Source of the DNA: Lunularia cruciata | Lineage: Eukaryota > Streptophyta > Marchantiopsida > Lunulariales > Lunulariaceae | NCBI GenBank assembly: GCA_948567375.1 | Contig: OX419759.1 | Span: 2,643,303-2,707,302, forward strand | Direction: 5' to 3' | Length of the DNA stretch: 64,000 bases | In this document: positions 48,044 through 60,100 of the stretch, in pieces | Numbering within the stretch: position 1 is the stretch's first letter | Layout: every line of letters starts with the position of its first letter | Position numbers and translations under genes: made by a program | The notes under the pieces: generated by a model | What the model was told of the DNA's origin: nothing | Databases searched by the model: none | Seen by the model: only the letters and a program-made list of their open reading frames with translations

Positions 48044-49733
48044 TGCGCAATTGCTGGTCATTGCTCTCTAAAACATTACACCAATTGGTTACCCCTGTAT
48101 CATAGTCTACAAAGGGCATTTAGGATTAGAAGTCACAGATCTTACTAGTTGACGAAATCTTTGGGGCACGAAATTTTACGTCTACGAGCTTATCTCAAGC
48201 CTGGAGGACTCCGTCGTGCCTAAAATATTGGTTTCGTCTGGAGTGTAGCGTCTTTCGGGACACTGTAATTAGGCGTGGTGCACTTGTTTACTGCTCCGAA
48301 ACATTGGCATTACATAAAGAAACTCTTCATCATACATTGAATTTGGTTTACACGACTTATGCTCTTGGTGGGTGTCAAATGAACACATGGAGTTTCCATA
48401 TGCTCTCAGCTGTAAACGGACGTCTAGTATGTAGTGATTATCTGGCCAGCGGGGCCTCTCTTCAATTTGGAGCTCTGTCAAACGCACTAATGTTCGAGGC
48501 TTAAGCTCAATTAATCATCAAGAAATTGCATGGAAGCTCAAAAGTCGGATCTGACCACTAGATCTCAAATTGAGATGTTAAAAACAGTTGAACAATTGGC
48601 CCAGGTCGTGAGATAGAGCTGATCATGTTCAGTGAAGAGTCTGCAATTGAATTTCTACAGAAAATTAAACACTTCAGCTTAATCACTTTGCCGTCCAAGT
48701 AGCTAATCGGATAATAAGTCGCCGAGATAGGCTAGAAGAATTTTAAATGGTCATGTAAGAGAACTGTGGGAACATAATTCTGGTTGACACGGCATTTCGA
48801 GTGTAGTATACTTTAATGTGAAAAAAGTAAACAACCGAGGTTTTAATCGAAATGTAAAACTAAAATCAAATTTAGAGTAGGTTAGTGTTAGCGAATTTGG
48901 GAAGTTATGCATTCTGATTGACCCGCCCTTTGGAGTGTAGTATATATTGCAACATGGGATTAGTGCACTTCGATTACCAAGACTTTTCAGGTCGAAACAG
49001 CTGGCGTATGAGCACCAAGTATGGAAGGGACAGAAACTTATGAGGGACGTGAAGATTTGAAGGGGATAAAATGGTGGAAGTTTTCGACCCCCATTTTAGC
49101 TTCTCCAAAGCTTTGAACGCCCAATTCCAAACTTATGAACAATTGGCTCAGACCATGACAATTCAAGCCGCACATACTCCGTTAATCAATTTCAGACCAT
49201 GAATGCATGGCCCGCTCGCTTTGTCTAATTCAACAACGACGAAGAGACGACGATTGTTGCCGTATGATGAGTAGAATTTACCAACTCGGCCACACAAATT
49301 CACTTTCCAGTCCCCTGATCGCTGTTGATTCCCGCTCAAACAGAGAATCTGGTTACTCTTCAAATCAACTAGAAGGACGAAATTGCTAAATTTCTAAGCC
49401 GCATGGAAGAGAGTAGATGTAGGTAAACACCAATCATAAGCGCAATTTGGGGATGAAGTTGGAGTCAGGAACACGGATGGGGAGAACGAGAACGAAGGGA
49501 AAAAGAGTCGTAAGAGTTCCAGCGTGTGGGGTCCGATCGGTTCATCCTGAGGAGTCTTGGAATCCTTCGGTAGTTGACACCTAGGGAATCACACACAAGC
49601 CCCGTCAGAATGTCCTCTTGTTGGTTTGCTCCAGACGAGCGGCAAGGCGTAGGCTAGAATGAGGTGCCACAATGGCTCATCAGCACTAAACACCGGCACA
49701 TCTGCGCCCGTCGTAAACCACAGAGGCATCACC
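48044..49733. other. Downstream region of H2B with a diverged direct repeat
   Basis: No gene recognised. Two diverged copies of a segment containing TTCTG(G/A)TTGAC and GAGTGTAGTATA lie at about 48769-48830 and 48900-48960. The phrase GAACAATTGGC(C/T)CAG also occurs at about 48590 and 49137. Base composition is closer to that of genes than to the AT-rich repeat blocks. Confidence 0.4.
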
Positions 49734-50165
49734 TCACCAGAAGGCTCCGCAACACCTCAGGGATGCGCCAAAGCTTCTCCCCATACTTCGCCATCCACAA
49801 GCGTTCAGGGCCCTCACGATATGGTATCGCTCTTTGATTTTACCTATATCCTTCACAATTTCGTACAAGTCCTTGATTATGGTTTCAATTCGAACTGTCC
49901 TCGCACCAGCTTCGAGCACTCGAGCGAAATATTTGGAGAACAGAGAACCGACCTGATTATTTTACTTCACTCGCTCCTCCAGATTTGTAGGGCCGTTGAG
50001 CTTTCTCGATTCTGCCCATGAACCTTCCTATCGAGCTTAACTTTGCACGAAATGTCGTGAATCAATTCTGCCGTCCGCAAAATCTGATGTATAAAAAATA
50101 TCCCTTTGATCTTTACTAGAAAAATCATGAGCCGTAATGCCTGCACTAAAGATCCGGGCCTTTGA
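49734..50165 (-). pseudogene. Coding-like tract with stops, unknown
   Basis: One minus-strand frame reads KARIFSAGITAHDF ... FYTSDFADGRIDSRHF, has three stops, and then runs on as LFSKYFARVLEAGARTVRIE and TIIKDLYEIVKDIGKIKERY to a stop near 49735. The open part is charged and helix-like, with gene-like codons. I do not recognise the family. It may be a decayed gene or one exon of an unannotated gene whose neighbours I could not find. Confidence 0.25.
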
Positions 50166-52939
50166 ACTCATTCATAAGCTCTGGAAGAAGACTCTATCCA
50201 GCAGTACTGCTGCTTCTTTGCTAGATCATCTCAATTCACAGGTTCTCTATCACCATTGAGGATCCACTGAAAACCACTTACAATTTGGTGAAGTATGTGA
50301 TAGTCTATCACTAGCTTCGGACGTTTTCTCATGCCGTCGAAACCGAAGGCTAGCTAGCGATTCCTGTTGAAACATTGGAGCTGTACGACAAAGTGCATCT
50401 GCCTGTCACCCCTGGAAATCAGTACAAAAGATCGGGTCTGTCTCAGACATTTAGACGTTGCCGTGTAAACTCGCTCAAATCTCGTTGGAAATTACTGCTA
50501 AACTGACAATGTTCGACAGGCGAAGAAGCGACACAAAGCAACCTCGTTCATACCCAAACTTACCTCTTTCCTAACAATAACAAAACTCGTGCTCACGAAA
50601 ACTATATAAGTCGTGCGGTTAGAGATCTCCCGCAGCACATGACCAGATCGTCAGTACGATCCTGGCCTCCGGAGCGTCTGCATTGACATTCCAATTCCCA
50701 AACCCGGCATGAAACTGAATCCACATATACACCCGAACTCCCGAAAGGCAAGAAGCATCCGGTACGCAGGAATCAGTGAACTTCAAAGCATGAACATGTC
50801 AACTGTAAGTCGACTCGAATCATTCAATCACATGAAACCTGTCTCAGCGTACAGAAGAAGTCTCCCTGCTCCATCATCGTGCAGATTCTCGAAAGGAGAG
50901 TCCAAGGAACAAGTTCATGGTGAAATCATGGGCTAAGGAAGCCGTTATGCTGGGCAATAGCCAAGCCCACAAGCACAGCAGTGTTCCAATCAAATGTGAG
51001 GGTCTTCCATCAGGTCTAAAGCAAGGTATGAGTCATTTCAGGGTGGATCTCATTGTCTAAATCCTTGAGCTTCATCATTGGTGGATCAACATTGATGACT
51101 AAGCTCTTCAGTACATTTTTCCTGGTAATTTACTGATTTGCTCTATAAGTTGATCTAATGATTCTTTGACTCTTCCTTTGTTGCTATATAAATAACTCAA
51201 TGTACATTCTTCTTAATTTCTTAATTTATATTTTCTTCTTCTTACACACCAACGTCTCAATACGTGAATTGAAGCTTTTGCTTTTGATAGGATTATTCAG
51301 GTCTAGTTTATTCATTTATTTTCTGCTAAAATTTCTGTATTGTTTCTGGTTTACATAATTTGAAATATGCAAGGATCAGTTTTAATCGTATTTTGATATG
51401 ACACCTAACTAATATTAATAATACTAGTTATTAAGGATAGGTGTTGGTTGTTGTCAAGATCAGCTGCACCAGTTCCATTAAATTAGTATCTAGCATTAAA
51501 GTTTACTATCTAATTAGTATCAATCTCACTGTTTATTCATATATAGTTTAACTTTGATCTCTAGCCAAGGGAAGCAAAGCTGAACTCTGAATTAGCTCTT
51601 TTATCTCTATCCGAAAAATTAGTATCTATTCCCGTACTAATGTCACGTTTAAAATGCCTTAGATATCTATAGCTAATAGATGGATGGTTGCTGTTCAGGA
51701 TCTGAAATCTGAATAATTGATTTAAGAATTCTTTGCATTGTTGATATAATTTATCTTCAAGTTAAAACAAGATATATGTAATGAACCTTGCTATAAATCT
51801 TCGTACTTTCAAGATAATTTAGAATCTTTCTTAAACCCTGAACTAAATAATTATTGTTGTTGTTATTGTTTGTTTGTTGATAAAGTAGGCGAGATATGTA
51901 ATGAATTTCTAAAGAGATTCTAAAAGGCTTCATTCCTGTTTGATCTAAAAATGATGATCTCCTTCTTGGAAATATAATAAATATATGCAAATGCAAACAA
52001 ACGGGTGGATCAATCATTTAACACGTCCCAATGATTTATATCAAGATGTTCTAGTTCTAATATTGTCTATGTGATTAAGTTTAGTAAACCTTAGTACAAC
52101 TAATGTAACTGATAAAATTAAATTTAGGAGAACTGGCGCAAACCTGCCCCCAATTGTTAAAAACAATCTCCGCAATGCCGACTCAATTCCTTAACATTCT
52201 TCAACAAATACCACACACATGAGATGATGCATTAACTTTCCATATACCGTTATTAGTGATTTAACCAAATTAATGCAACAAAAATCCCACAATAGCAAAA
52301 TAATTTCCTTTTCTGTTAATCCCCATTTTTCTAATCAAACTGGTCAAAAGTATAAACTAAACGAATTCCGACAATCAGAGATAGTACCATTAGTTTTTCT
52401 CATCTATCACAAGACCCATGCATCATATCAGGAGTAGCACATAATCCGTGGCCAACATCTGTTAACCTTGGAGTCGCTCAATATAAATGAAATGCGGAAT
52501 CAAATCGGGTCTCTATTTGTCTTCCACAACTACATATCACCACTGTCAAGTCTCAAACAATTAAATCTCAAGCCGTCTTAAAAGCCAGTGCAGGTGGTAT
52601 CTGCAGACACGGCTCCGATTTTGTATGTCAATTTGGGTATGGTAACGGATCTAGATGGAAGCGGGACACATTCCTGGACCTGATTGTATACATTCACAAG
52701 TGGAACCTTGCATTTATTTTCTCAGTGCAGATTGCAGACATTGGTGTGAGGACCAAAATTGGTGACCTGAAGTGTAAGCAGAACATTTCTAGTAAGGTAG
52801 TAGTATTCTCATCTGATCTATGTAGCTGTTTGAAAACGGGCTTAGACCTTCCCAAGTGATATCTTCCTTCAGTGTCATGGGAGACTGCAAAACTGCACCT
52901 GTTTCTGATCTCGACCTCTGCATCTAACTTACAAGCATA
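50166..52939. other. Intergenic region 3' of the RtcB-type gene
   Basis: No gene recognised. A 75-codon plus-strand frame at 50709-50936 (MKLNPHIHPNSRKARSIRYA...) has gene-like composition but no motif and no clear promoter. 51,200-52,100 is AT-rich. The last few hundred bases should hold the 3' untranslated region of the RtcB-type gene. Confidence 0.4.
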
Positions 52940-55363
52940 TCATGACCTGTTCGGATTGACCTTCATCTTATAAGTAAGAACTGGCCTCATCAAAGCCACA
53001 ACAGTGCAAAGATTAGCTGCAACGAGATCAGCAATAACGCAGGCGACATCTTTGTAAGCTTCAGGCCTTTCCTCAAAGAGCAAACTTTTATCATCACATA
53101 CTACTCGTGAACCTAAAGCTGTAGTTCTCATATCGTTGGCTACTTGACGAGCTGACTTGACATCGGCCGATTGGCGAGGTTTCCCCGATGAACGAGCTAC
53201 AGAGCGTGCAATTGCTCTGCCAGCCCCGTGAGCTAAAGACCAGCCACTGGCTAAAAATTGCACTTGATCTAATGGTTTGACCAGATAGCTGAAAGCGCCT
53301 CGTGAACCAGGAATCAAAACCAAGCCTTTGTCTGTAGGTGCAGCTCCTTTCCTGTGCAACCAGATACTCTTCGCCTCGGAGTCTTTGACCAATCCAGCAA
53401 CCTGAATACATAAAACCTGTCATAAGATGCCCCTCCACTGATCTCTTCGACAAACTCTGCCTGAGGTGTTAGACTTCTCTACAACTCATTACAGAAGGTG
53501 TTGTTCCTTCGGCCCTTCATATGGAACTATGTGTTCACACTTCAGTGATCATATAAGCTACTGTACTCACTCGGTTTAAGCTTCATGTCGGCTGCGACTT
53601 CGAAGAGATAATGCTTACCTGTGAGTTATCGGCAGTCCGAAGTTCAACAACGTTATTGTGCGTGATATCAAGAAGAGTCCCTTTGCAGCTCGCTTGTAGC
53701 TGATTTAGCATTCTTTCACCAATGATCCGCCTATTGACTTGAGCCCATTTGCAGGCCTGCCCGTGTTTTTCGAGGTAGGCTTGGGCTTCAGATGTCTCCT
53801 GTGATTGGATGCTTACAAGTTAGAGGCAGATTATGATGAACTCTCATAATCTAGAGAAATTCCAAAAGATTTTAACAATAAGAGGTGCCATGCACTGACC
53901 ACGGATAAGCCTTCTGAACTGCTTTCCCCTGAATGGGCTTTGAGAACACTCTCCCCGAACCCTCGCGATCCAGAATGCACACAGAGATAAACGTCCTCAG
54001 CACTCAAACCGAGTTGGGCTCCCTGTTCTGCATCTTCAATTCTCTCGATAACCTGTCCAGCAGCAGACTCGTGTCACATAATGAAAACTCAACTGTCCAG
54101 CAGTCAATTAGTTTGAGAAGATTTTAAAGTGGGAATAAGTATCAAACTACCTGCAATTCAGCAAAGTGATTACCCCTCCCTATAGTACCTAGTGAACCTG
54201 CGTCAAAAGAGGTTGCCTGAACCCCAGCATTTGCAAGTGTTCCTGCTTAAACAATATACAGGCAGTGTACATTTCAGTAAACGAACCGTTTCAATTCTAT
54301 TGACGGAAGGATTAAAAACGAATAATTGATATCTTATCTTAGAAACAAACGTGACCTTTTGACTGGAAGCAGAATCTACCTGAGGCATCACCGTCCCAGG
54401 GGTCGTCTATATGTACACTATCTGCCCACCGGTCCAACATGCGAGGTTTGTTGGCAGCTGAAGCTTTTAACGATGTCCTTATCAGCATGATACCACATCC
54501 AATATCGGAGCCAACAAGAGAAGGGTATATGACCCCCTGAGTAGCAATAGCGGCTCCAATAGGGCATAACCCTCCCACATGGAGGTCTGGGAGACCCACC
54601 GCTAACACAACTCCATTTAGAGAAGCAGCCCACTTCAGCTGCTTCTTCGCCTCGGCTTGAACGAAACTCTCGTTTGCGACAATCATTACCTCACCAGGAA
54701 TACTGCGTCTGTTGGCATTTTCATCTTGTCCTGAATAAGAGACACTTACATCACTTAAATTACAGTACTGAAGCAAGTCTGGAAAGGCTTAAGCACCTTA
54801 ATTCCTCGAGCTGAAAAGCACACGTGTTGTAAACTGTCAAGGCATTCCAACGACACCGATCCAAACACAAGCGCTAAATTCCTTACGTCCTTTGGATAAT
54901 TCCTGAAAGTTTTACAGCACCATTTAGTCTATTGTTGAGAAGTCCGCAAGAACAAGTACAAAAGTCTGTCTTTGACATCAGGACTTCAACTCACTGCTAT
55001 AACATTTTCGTATTGCCCATTACTAGACGAGTCCCAGCAAAACTAACCTCTCGTTTTACCCGCGACGCAGGACTCCTCCCCTGAGGAAACGTACAATGTC
55101 CCACCAGTTTTGATCCTGGCCTCCGCAGAAACCTTATCTGAATTATGAAGCTCAATCCCTCGATCGTCGAAGAGCCTCAAATTGGACTTTGAGATACGCC
55201 ATTTGTTTGCAGCCACCTTCTGAACCTCCTCCAGAAGATCCTTCCCACCTGCTGCCCCTCCCACCACCACGGTACGAAAATCATTCTGTTTCACATTTAG
55301 TACCAGCTTCAAGACAATTTTTTCTGCCTTTCCGCGTTCTGGTTTCTCGTTCTGGCTCTCCAT
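52940..55363 (-). CDS. RTCB: RtcB-family RNA ligase, release-factor-H-coupled type, N-terminal extension
   Basis: Predicted 6 exons: 55048-55363, 54380-54730, 54151-54242, 53900-54052, 53619-53798, 52940-53401. All introns are GT-AG and the phases agree, giving about 517 aa. RtcB joins RNA 3'-phosphate (or 2',3'-cyclic phosphate) ends to 5'-OH ends using GTP and Mn2+. Catalytic and metal residues are present: Cys184 (SDIGCG), His248 (GRGNHFAEL), His279 (VHSGSRGFG), His351 (ITHNNVV) and the guanylated His422 (SLAHGAGR). LHRKGAAPTDKGLVLIPGSR and the RPVLTYK end mark the subfamily that bacteria encode beside release factor PrfH, not the metazoan tRNA-splicing RtcB. Residues 1-100 (KIVLKLVLNV ... 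NLRLFDDRGIELHNSD ... IKTGGTLYVSSGEE) look like a ubiquitin-like beta-grasp domain; that fold is inferred. No transit peptide is obvious. GTIGRGNHF has Arg where Gly is usual. The intron-1 splice is the least certain: another open stretch, NYPKDVRNLALVFGSVSLEC, lies inside it. Confidence 0.87.
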
Positions 55364-57132
55364 TTCCTCTTAGACCTTCAAAATCTACTGGTTCCAGCGA
55401 ATCTCCTTATTCAGATCAGCCCTGCAATTTGGACCGAATTCGAAATCGACTTCAATTCCGTGTAATAAGAATTCTCGTGACTCTCGTTATTCTGGTTCGC
55501 CCTGCAGTTGGGACCCAATTCACATGTTACAAGATAATTTTCACCCAGCCCGGGCAAAGACGTAAGCCTTGCTTGTACAGTTCAATGGCGGGAATCCATG
55601 ATGATGGTCACACTTTTAATTCGAGAACATCTGGGAAGCAAGATACAAACCCAATTGAGAACTCCCGGTCGAGCGTTAGCTCCTTCGACAGCAAAAGAGC
55701 TCAGCACTGCTGTGTCTCCACTATCCGTGGAGTACAAATGTACGGATCGCTTTCTCTCTTTAAGATCTTTGCAAAGTCTCTAAGTGTGTGCTTATAAAAC
55801 CGAGAGAAGCATGAAGTGGACTCGACCATAAGTCCTCATACCTGTGTTAAACTTGGCAGTTCATATAATTCGTTTGCTTGCGCAGCACGTTCAAAAGATA
55901 CGCTCTCGGATTGCAATCACGGGTGACTTCGTACTGTAGATTTTTTGCGAGACAGTGGAGTCAGATCCCAACTCGCCAGCTGACAGTACCAGATAGACAA
56001 CACAGTAGAATCCAGAATCTTGACGTCTACGGTACCTCGAGTAAACTGCACAGAACACAGGGATCATGCACTTAGTCTGGCTTGGTTGTCTCCACATGCT
56101 CAGGGAAAGTACATTAAAGTTTCCTGGTTCACTTAATAAGCTTGGTGTACTTGGGTGGTAAGCATAACAGATCTAGTCCAGAAGGGTGTCCTCGAACTCC
56201 CTGGAACTCCCTTCGGAACGATGAGTGAAAGGCACCCTGTGTAAGAGAGGACAGTTTAACGCGTAAGAGCTTGTATTATCCAGTATTCGTCCACCGTCAG
56301 TTTGTGGACATCACCGATGACGACCGTGTCGGAAATGGAAATCAAGTGGCTGTTGAATTACCGGTTGAATTAGCAATTTACCGAGAACTCGATCATATCT
56401 GCGGTCTACGGTCAGATCAAGGACTGTTCCACTCTCTATCCGGGTTCGACGCAGATATTCAGTCAGTGGTAATTTGCACATGATCTCGGGGGACCCTTCC
56501 CAGCACAGAGAGGAAGGACAACAGAAACTAGTCTGGAACACGGGAATCGAACGCGTGTCAGACAGATTTCGTGATCTGAGAAATCTTATCACTAATAAGA
56601 CGCCTACAGGATACATGGGAGACAGTATTGATGTACTACACAAACCTAAGAGAAGTTACAATTCATTGACAGAACACGTCAGGTAAGATCGAGAACGTCT
56701 CATTCAGAACCGGTATCAACTAATCAAAAGACATATAACTGATGCCGCAGTCAATTGCAACCCAAACCTGGTGAATACTCTTTAGCTATTCTCTGAACCT
56801 CCAAATTAAGGATGCGCAGGAAACGCTGCGTTGATTTACAACCGAGACTGGCTTCGAACCCTTAGGGGGCTTAGGGGAGAGGGAAAAAGCGGTGCTCAAT
56901 GGAGACAATCTCCTATCCCCCGAGATTTACATCGTACAACTCTACTTGGACATGAAATCACATGAATTAAGTTCCTAATATACAAGCATCTGGGCAAAGG
57001 GATATCGCTAAGAGAGATGCTGACTTCAATAAGGTATGGCTATCACTAACTAATACTACATACAGGCTCCTCCTCCCCATGACTTCAAGCTCAGGCATGC
57101 CAGGTGATGGACCTTAGTTTGGTCGGTGCATA
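55364..57132. other. Space between NOP2 3' end and RtcB-type 5' end
   Basis: About 1.8 kb of gene-like base composition holding the 3' untranslated region of NOP2 and the promoter and leader of the RtcB-type gene. Both genes run leftward. Plus-strand frames here (for example 55189-55797) overlap the ligase exon and have no motif. tRNA-like fragments were examined and rejected. Confidence 0.5.
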
Positions 57133-60100
57133 TTATTGTTTGTGTTTCCTCTGCTTTTGCTTCATCTGCTTTTTGCTACTCAAGTGCTTTTTCTTCTCGA
57201 CTTCTATTTTCTTCCCGCCATCTCCGTCGGTCCTATTTTGGACTCCATTTTGTTCCCCACTTTGAACTCCGGCCTTCGTTTGCTTTGTCTTGGGACTCTT
57301 TCCATCTGTAACAGCCTCACCAACTTCCTCTTTCTCCTGGATTTTCCTCTTCTTGCCTTTGCCTTTCTTCTTGACAATTTCCTCGGCATCAGCTTCATCG
57401 CCGTTCTCTTCCCGTGCACTTTTTACGGCTGCTGCTGATTCTTCTTCGCCTTCCGCAAGAGCGCCCTCCTCGGTAGCTTTGGCCTCGGCTGTGTCCTCGG
57501 GTTCATCGTCCTCCTTGGGCGCAGTCTTTACCTTGTTGCTCATTTTCTTCAACTGCAATTGGCACAAAAAGGTCAGACACCTTTCCTCCTACAGGACACA
57601 GGAAGGACACAGGAAGCTCGAGGGATGTACGAAGAAAAGGTAGATTATTGCAACTTGCCCAAGCTTACCTTGGCAACAAAAAATCCGTCCATATTGTGAG
57701 CATGTGGGAAGAACCTTCTTGTATTAGCCACGGAGGGATGGAAACGGTGTTCTCTAAATCTCGTGTACCTGAAAACAATTCAAATTATTAGCAAAAGTGG
57801 GAGATGGGAGCGTCTTGACAAGTAGAAGGCCAATTCAACCGATGTCTAGAGAAAGAATCGCATCGTGTCCGAAGTTCCAATACATACCCAGGGCGTCCAA
57901 AATCTAGACCACCAGAGACAACCTTGACGTCCCTCTTTCGCAAAGCGTAGTCTATGACTGCTTCATTCTGCGCAAGCAATGACCAAAACGGTTCCTTACA
58001 GCTTGTGACACTGTTCTCTTACAAGCTAAATCAAAATCCTTGAGAATTGACAACGTTGAACAGCTTTAGGGGAATCAACTGAACGACAATCTCCGGGCAA
58101 CTAAGCAAAGCAGGAAGAAATACCTCTGCCACCATGACGGAGCATGTTGAGTAGACGATATATCCTCCTGTCTTAGAACCTGCGTCTACCATGTCAATCG
58201 CGGCCAAAAGCAGCTCCTTTTGTAAGAAAGCACAACGGACTATATCTTCTCCACTCTTTGTCACCTTCACCGAGGGATCTTTTCCAATGACCTGTAAGCA
58301 TTTCATAAAAGAAGTCAGAACTTTCCTTCCGGGAATAATTCCCAGAACAAGTCCTCGCTATTGGACACTTAACGGAGTAGAACAACTAAACAAAATACAT
58401 CTCCCAAAACTCATCAAATGTCATTACATTCTATTCATCTACAGCAGGCGCTACCATTGGAGAACAGTTGCAGAGATTCACTAACCCCAGTACCACTGCA
58501 GGGGGCATCTAGAAGTACTCGGTCAGCTGTATTCTTTCCAAGAACTGTTGGCAGCTGCACATGTACACAAAAGGTCAGCTCAGGAGCAAATGATGACCTT
58601 GACAGGAGAGAACACAAGCAAACTCATGACGGTGCCTATTTCGTACGTTGAGAGATTCCCAATAACATGTCCATCTACATGCCAAACCACTCAAACAGTT
58701 CAAGTGATACCTGCGCCGGTAGCGGTGCAGGTAATGGGTCATAAGCAGTCACAGCGCCTGACCTTGCGGCCATCATAGTTGCAAATGATGGTGTTTGTTA
58801 CGCCCATCCGCTGAATATTTGCTGATAACGATGGTACTCTCGACTCCTTGAGCTCGTTCGCGAAAATCACCCCTGAAAGTTGTAATGCTCACGTAAGCCA
58901 TACAGAGATCTGTACGCTAAATAAACTCAACAGACCATTCCTGGCCTTCTTTTCAAGGAATCCACTTACGTTAACGATAAAACGTACAAGACTGGAGAGC
59001 ACTAGAAAGCACTATCGAGGTATATTCAGACATGAGAGCAGAAGCTGCTCGAAAAACGGGGGATCCAGAACTCATTACGTGCAAATTGTGTACATGTGAA
59101 ATGTAACATGATGTGTGCAAATCGAGATGAGCAATGAAACCCTAAATAAGGTAAAGCATCTAACAGATTAAATGCGAGGTTAAGCACAAACGAAATATCA
59201 CTATATCCTGATCAATAGTAGAGAACAGATATACATCAGCGCTAAGTAAAGCCTGTAGTGAAATAAACAAGCTGTAACTGAAGACCCACAAGACAAAACT
59301 AAACCATTCAAGAGAACTGAAATTGACAGACTGTACAGAACACATGTAAGGGAACCATGAAGCAAAACAACAAATGTGAGTTGGAACGAAGGGGAAGGGA
59401 GTGGATGGTCTCTAGGCTGAGAAGGAGCGAAGCGTCAAAGGACTGGATAGAGTAGATCACCACAAAAGCTATGGAAGCTAGAGTCCTGAGACACTAAGCA
59501 AACTGAGGGAAGCAGAAGGCGGCCATAGTAAACCTTCACTAAAACACATGCGACTTCATTAGTGCCTCACGCAGTGCCGAAGTAACTGAGGAAGTGTCAG
59601 TACCTCTGGTACCGAGTTTCTGCCGAAAACTCATGAGGGCCATGCCAACTATCGCGGTATATGCGGACGTCAGAGAGAAGTGAGGGCAGAATCACGTATG
59701 TTATGTTACTGCCATGACTAGGTACAGGGCGAGTGTCTGTCAGTGTAACTATGACATATAAGCCTCATCAGGAGACGCACTGGAACAGTGCGCGGTTCCT
59801 TGGCTTTAGTTGGTTCTCATCCACCAGACACTCAAACCCTCGCAAACTCATGTTTGGCAAACGCTAAAACAATTCCCGACAAAACTTGATTCTGAAATAC
59901 TTGAACACGGGTACTTGACACCGACCACATAACTGCCAGATCTTAAAAGGAGCTCAAATAGTCTCTCAGTGTAACTATGACATAAGAAAGCCTCAAAAGA
60001 GGAGGCTGCTTGAACAAGCAAGACCTCCATTGGCCAGATTATTCGTCATCATTGAGCATTTATGATTCCCGCCACTTATGGACATCCTAAGTTTATGCCA

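Noticed and set aside
55189-55797. Plus-strand 202-codon open frame
   Set aside because: It overlaps the well-supported first exon of the RtcB-type gene on the other strand, is rich in Pro/Ser and has no motif; it is a shadow frame.
56530-56610. tRNA-like T-arm (GTTCGATT context) on the minus strand
   Set aside because: The T stem has a mismatch and no matching acceptor 5' strand, D arm or anticodon arm is found about 72 nt upstream.
56845-56870. GGGTTCGAAGCC-like B box
   Set aside because: Flanking bases do not form a T stem and there is no A box at the right distance.
57136-57643. Plus-strand Phe/Leu-rich frames resembling membrane segments
   Set aside because: They are antisense to the Lys/Glu-rich last exon of NOP2, which produces artificial hydrophobic runs.
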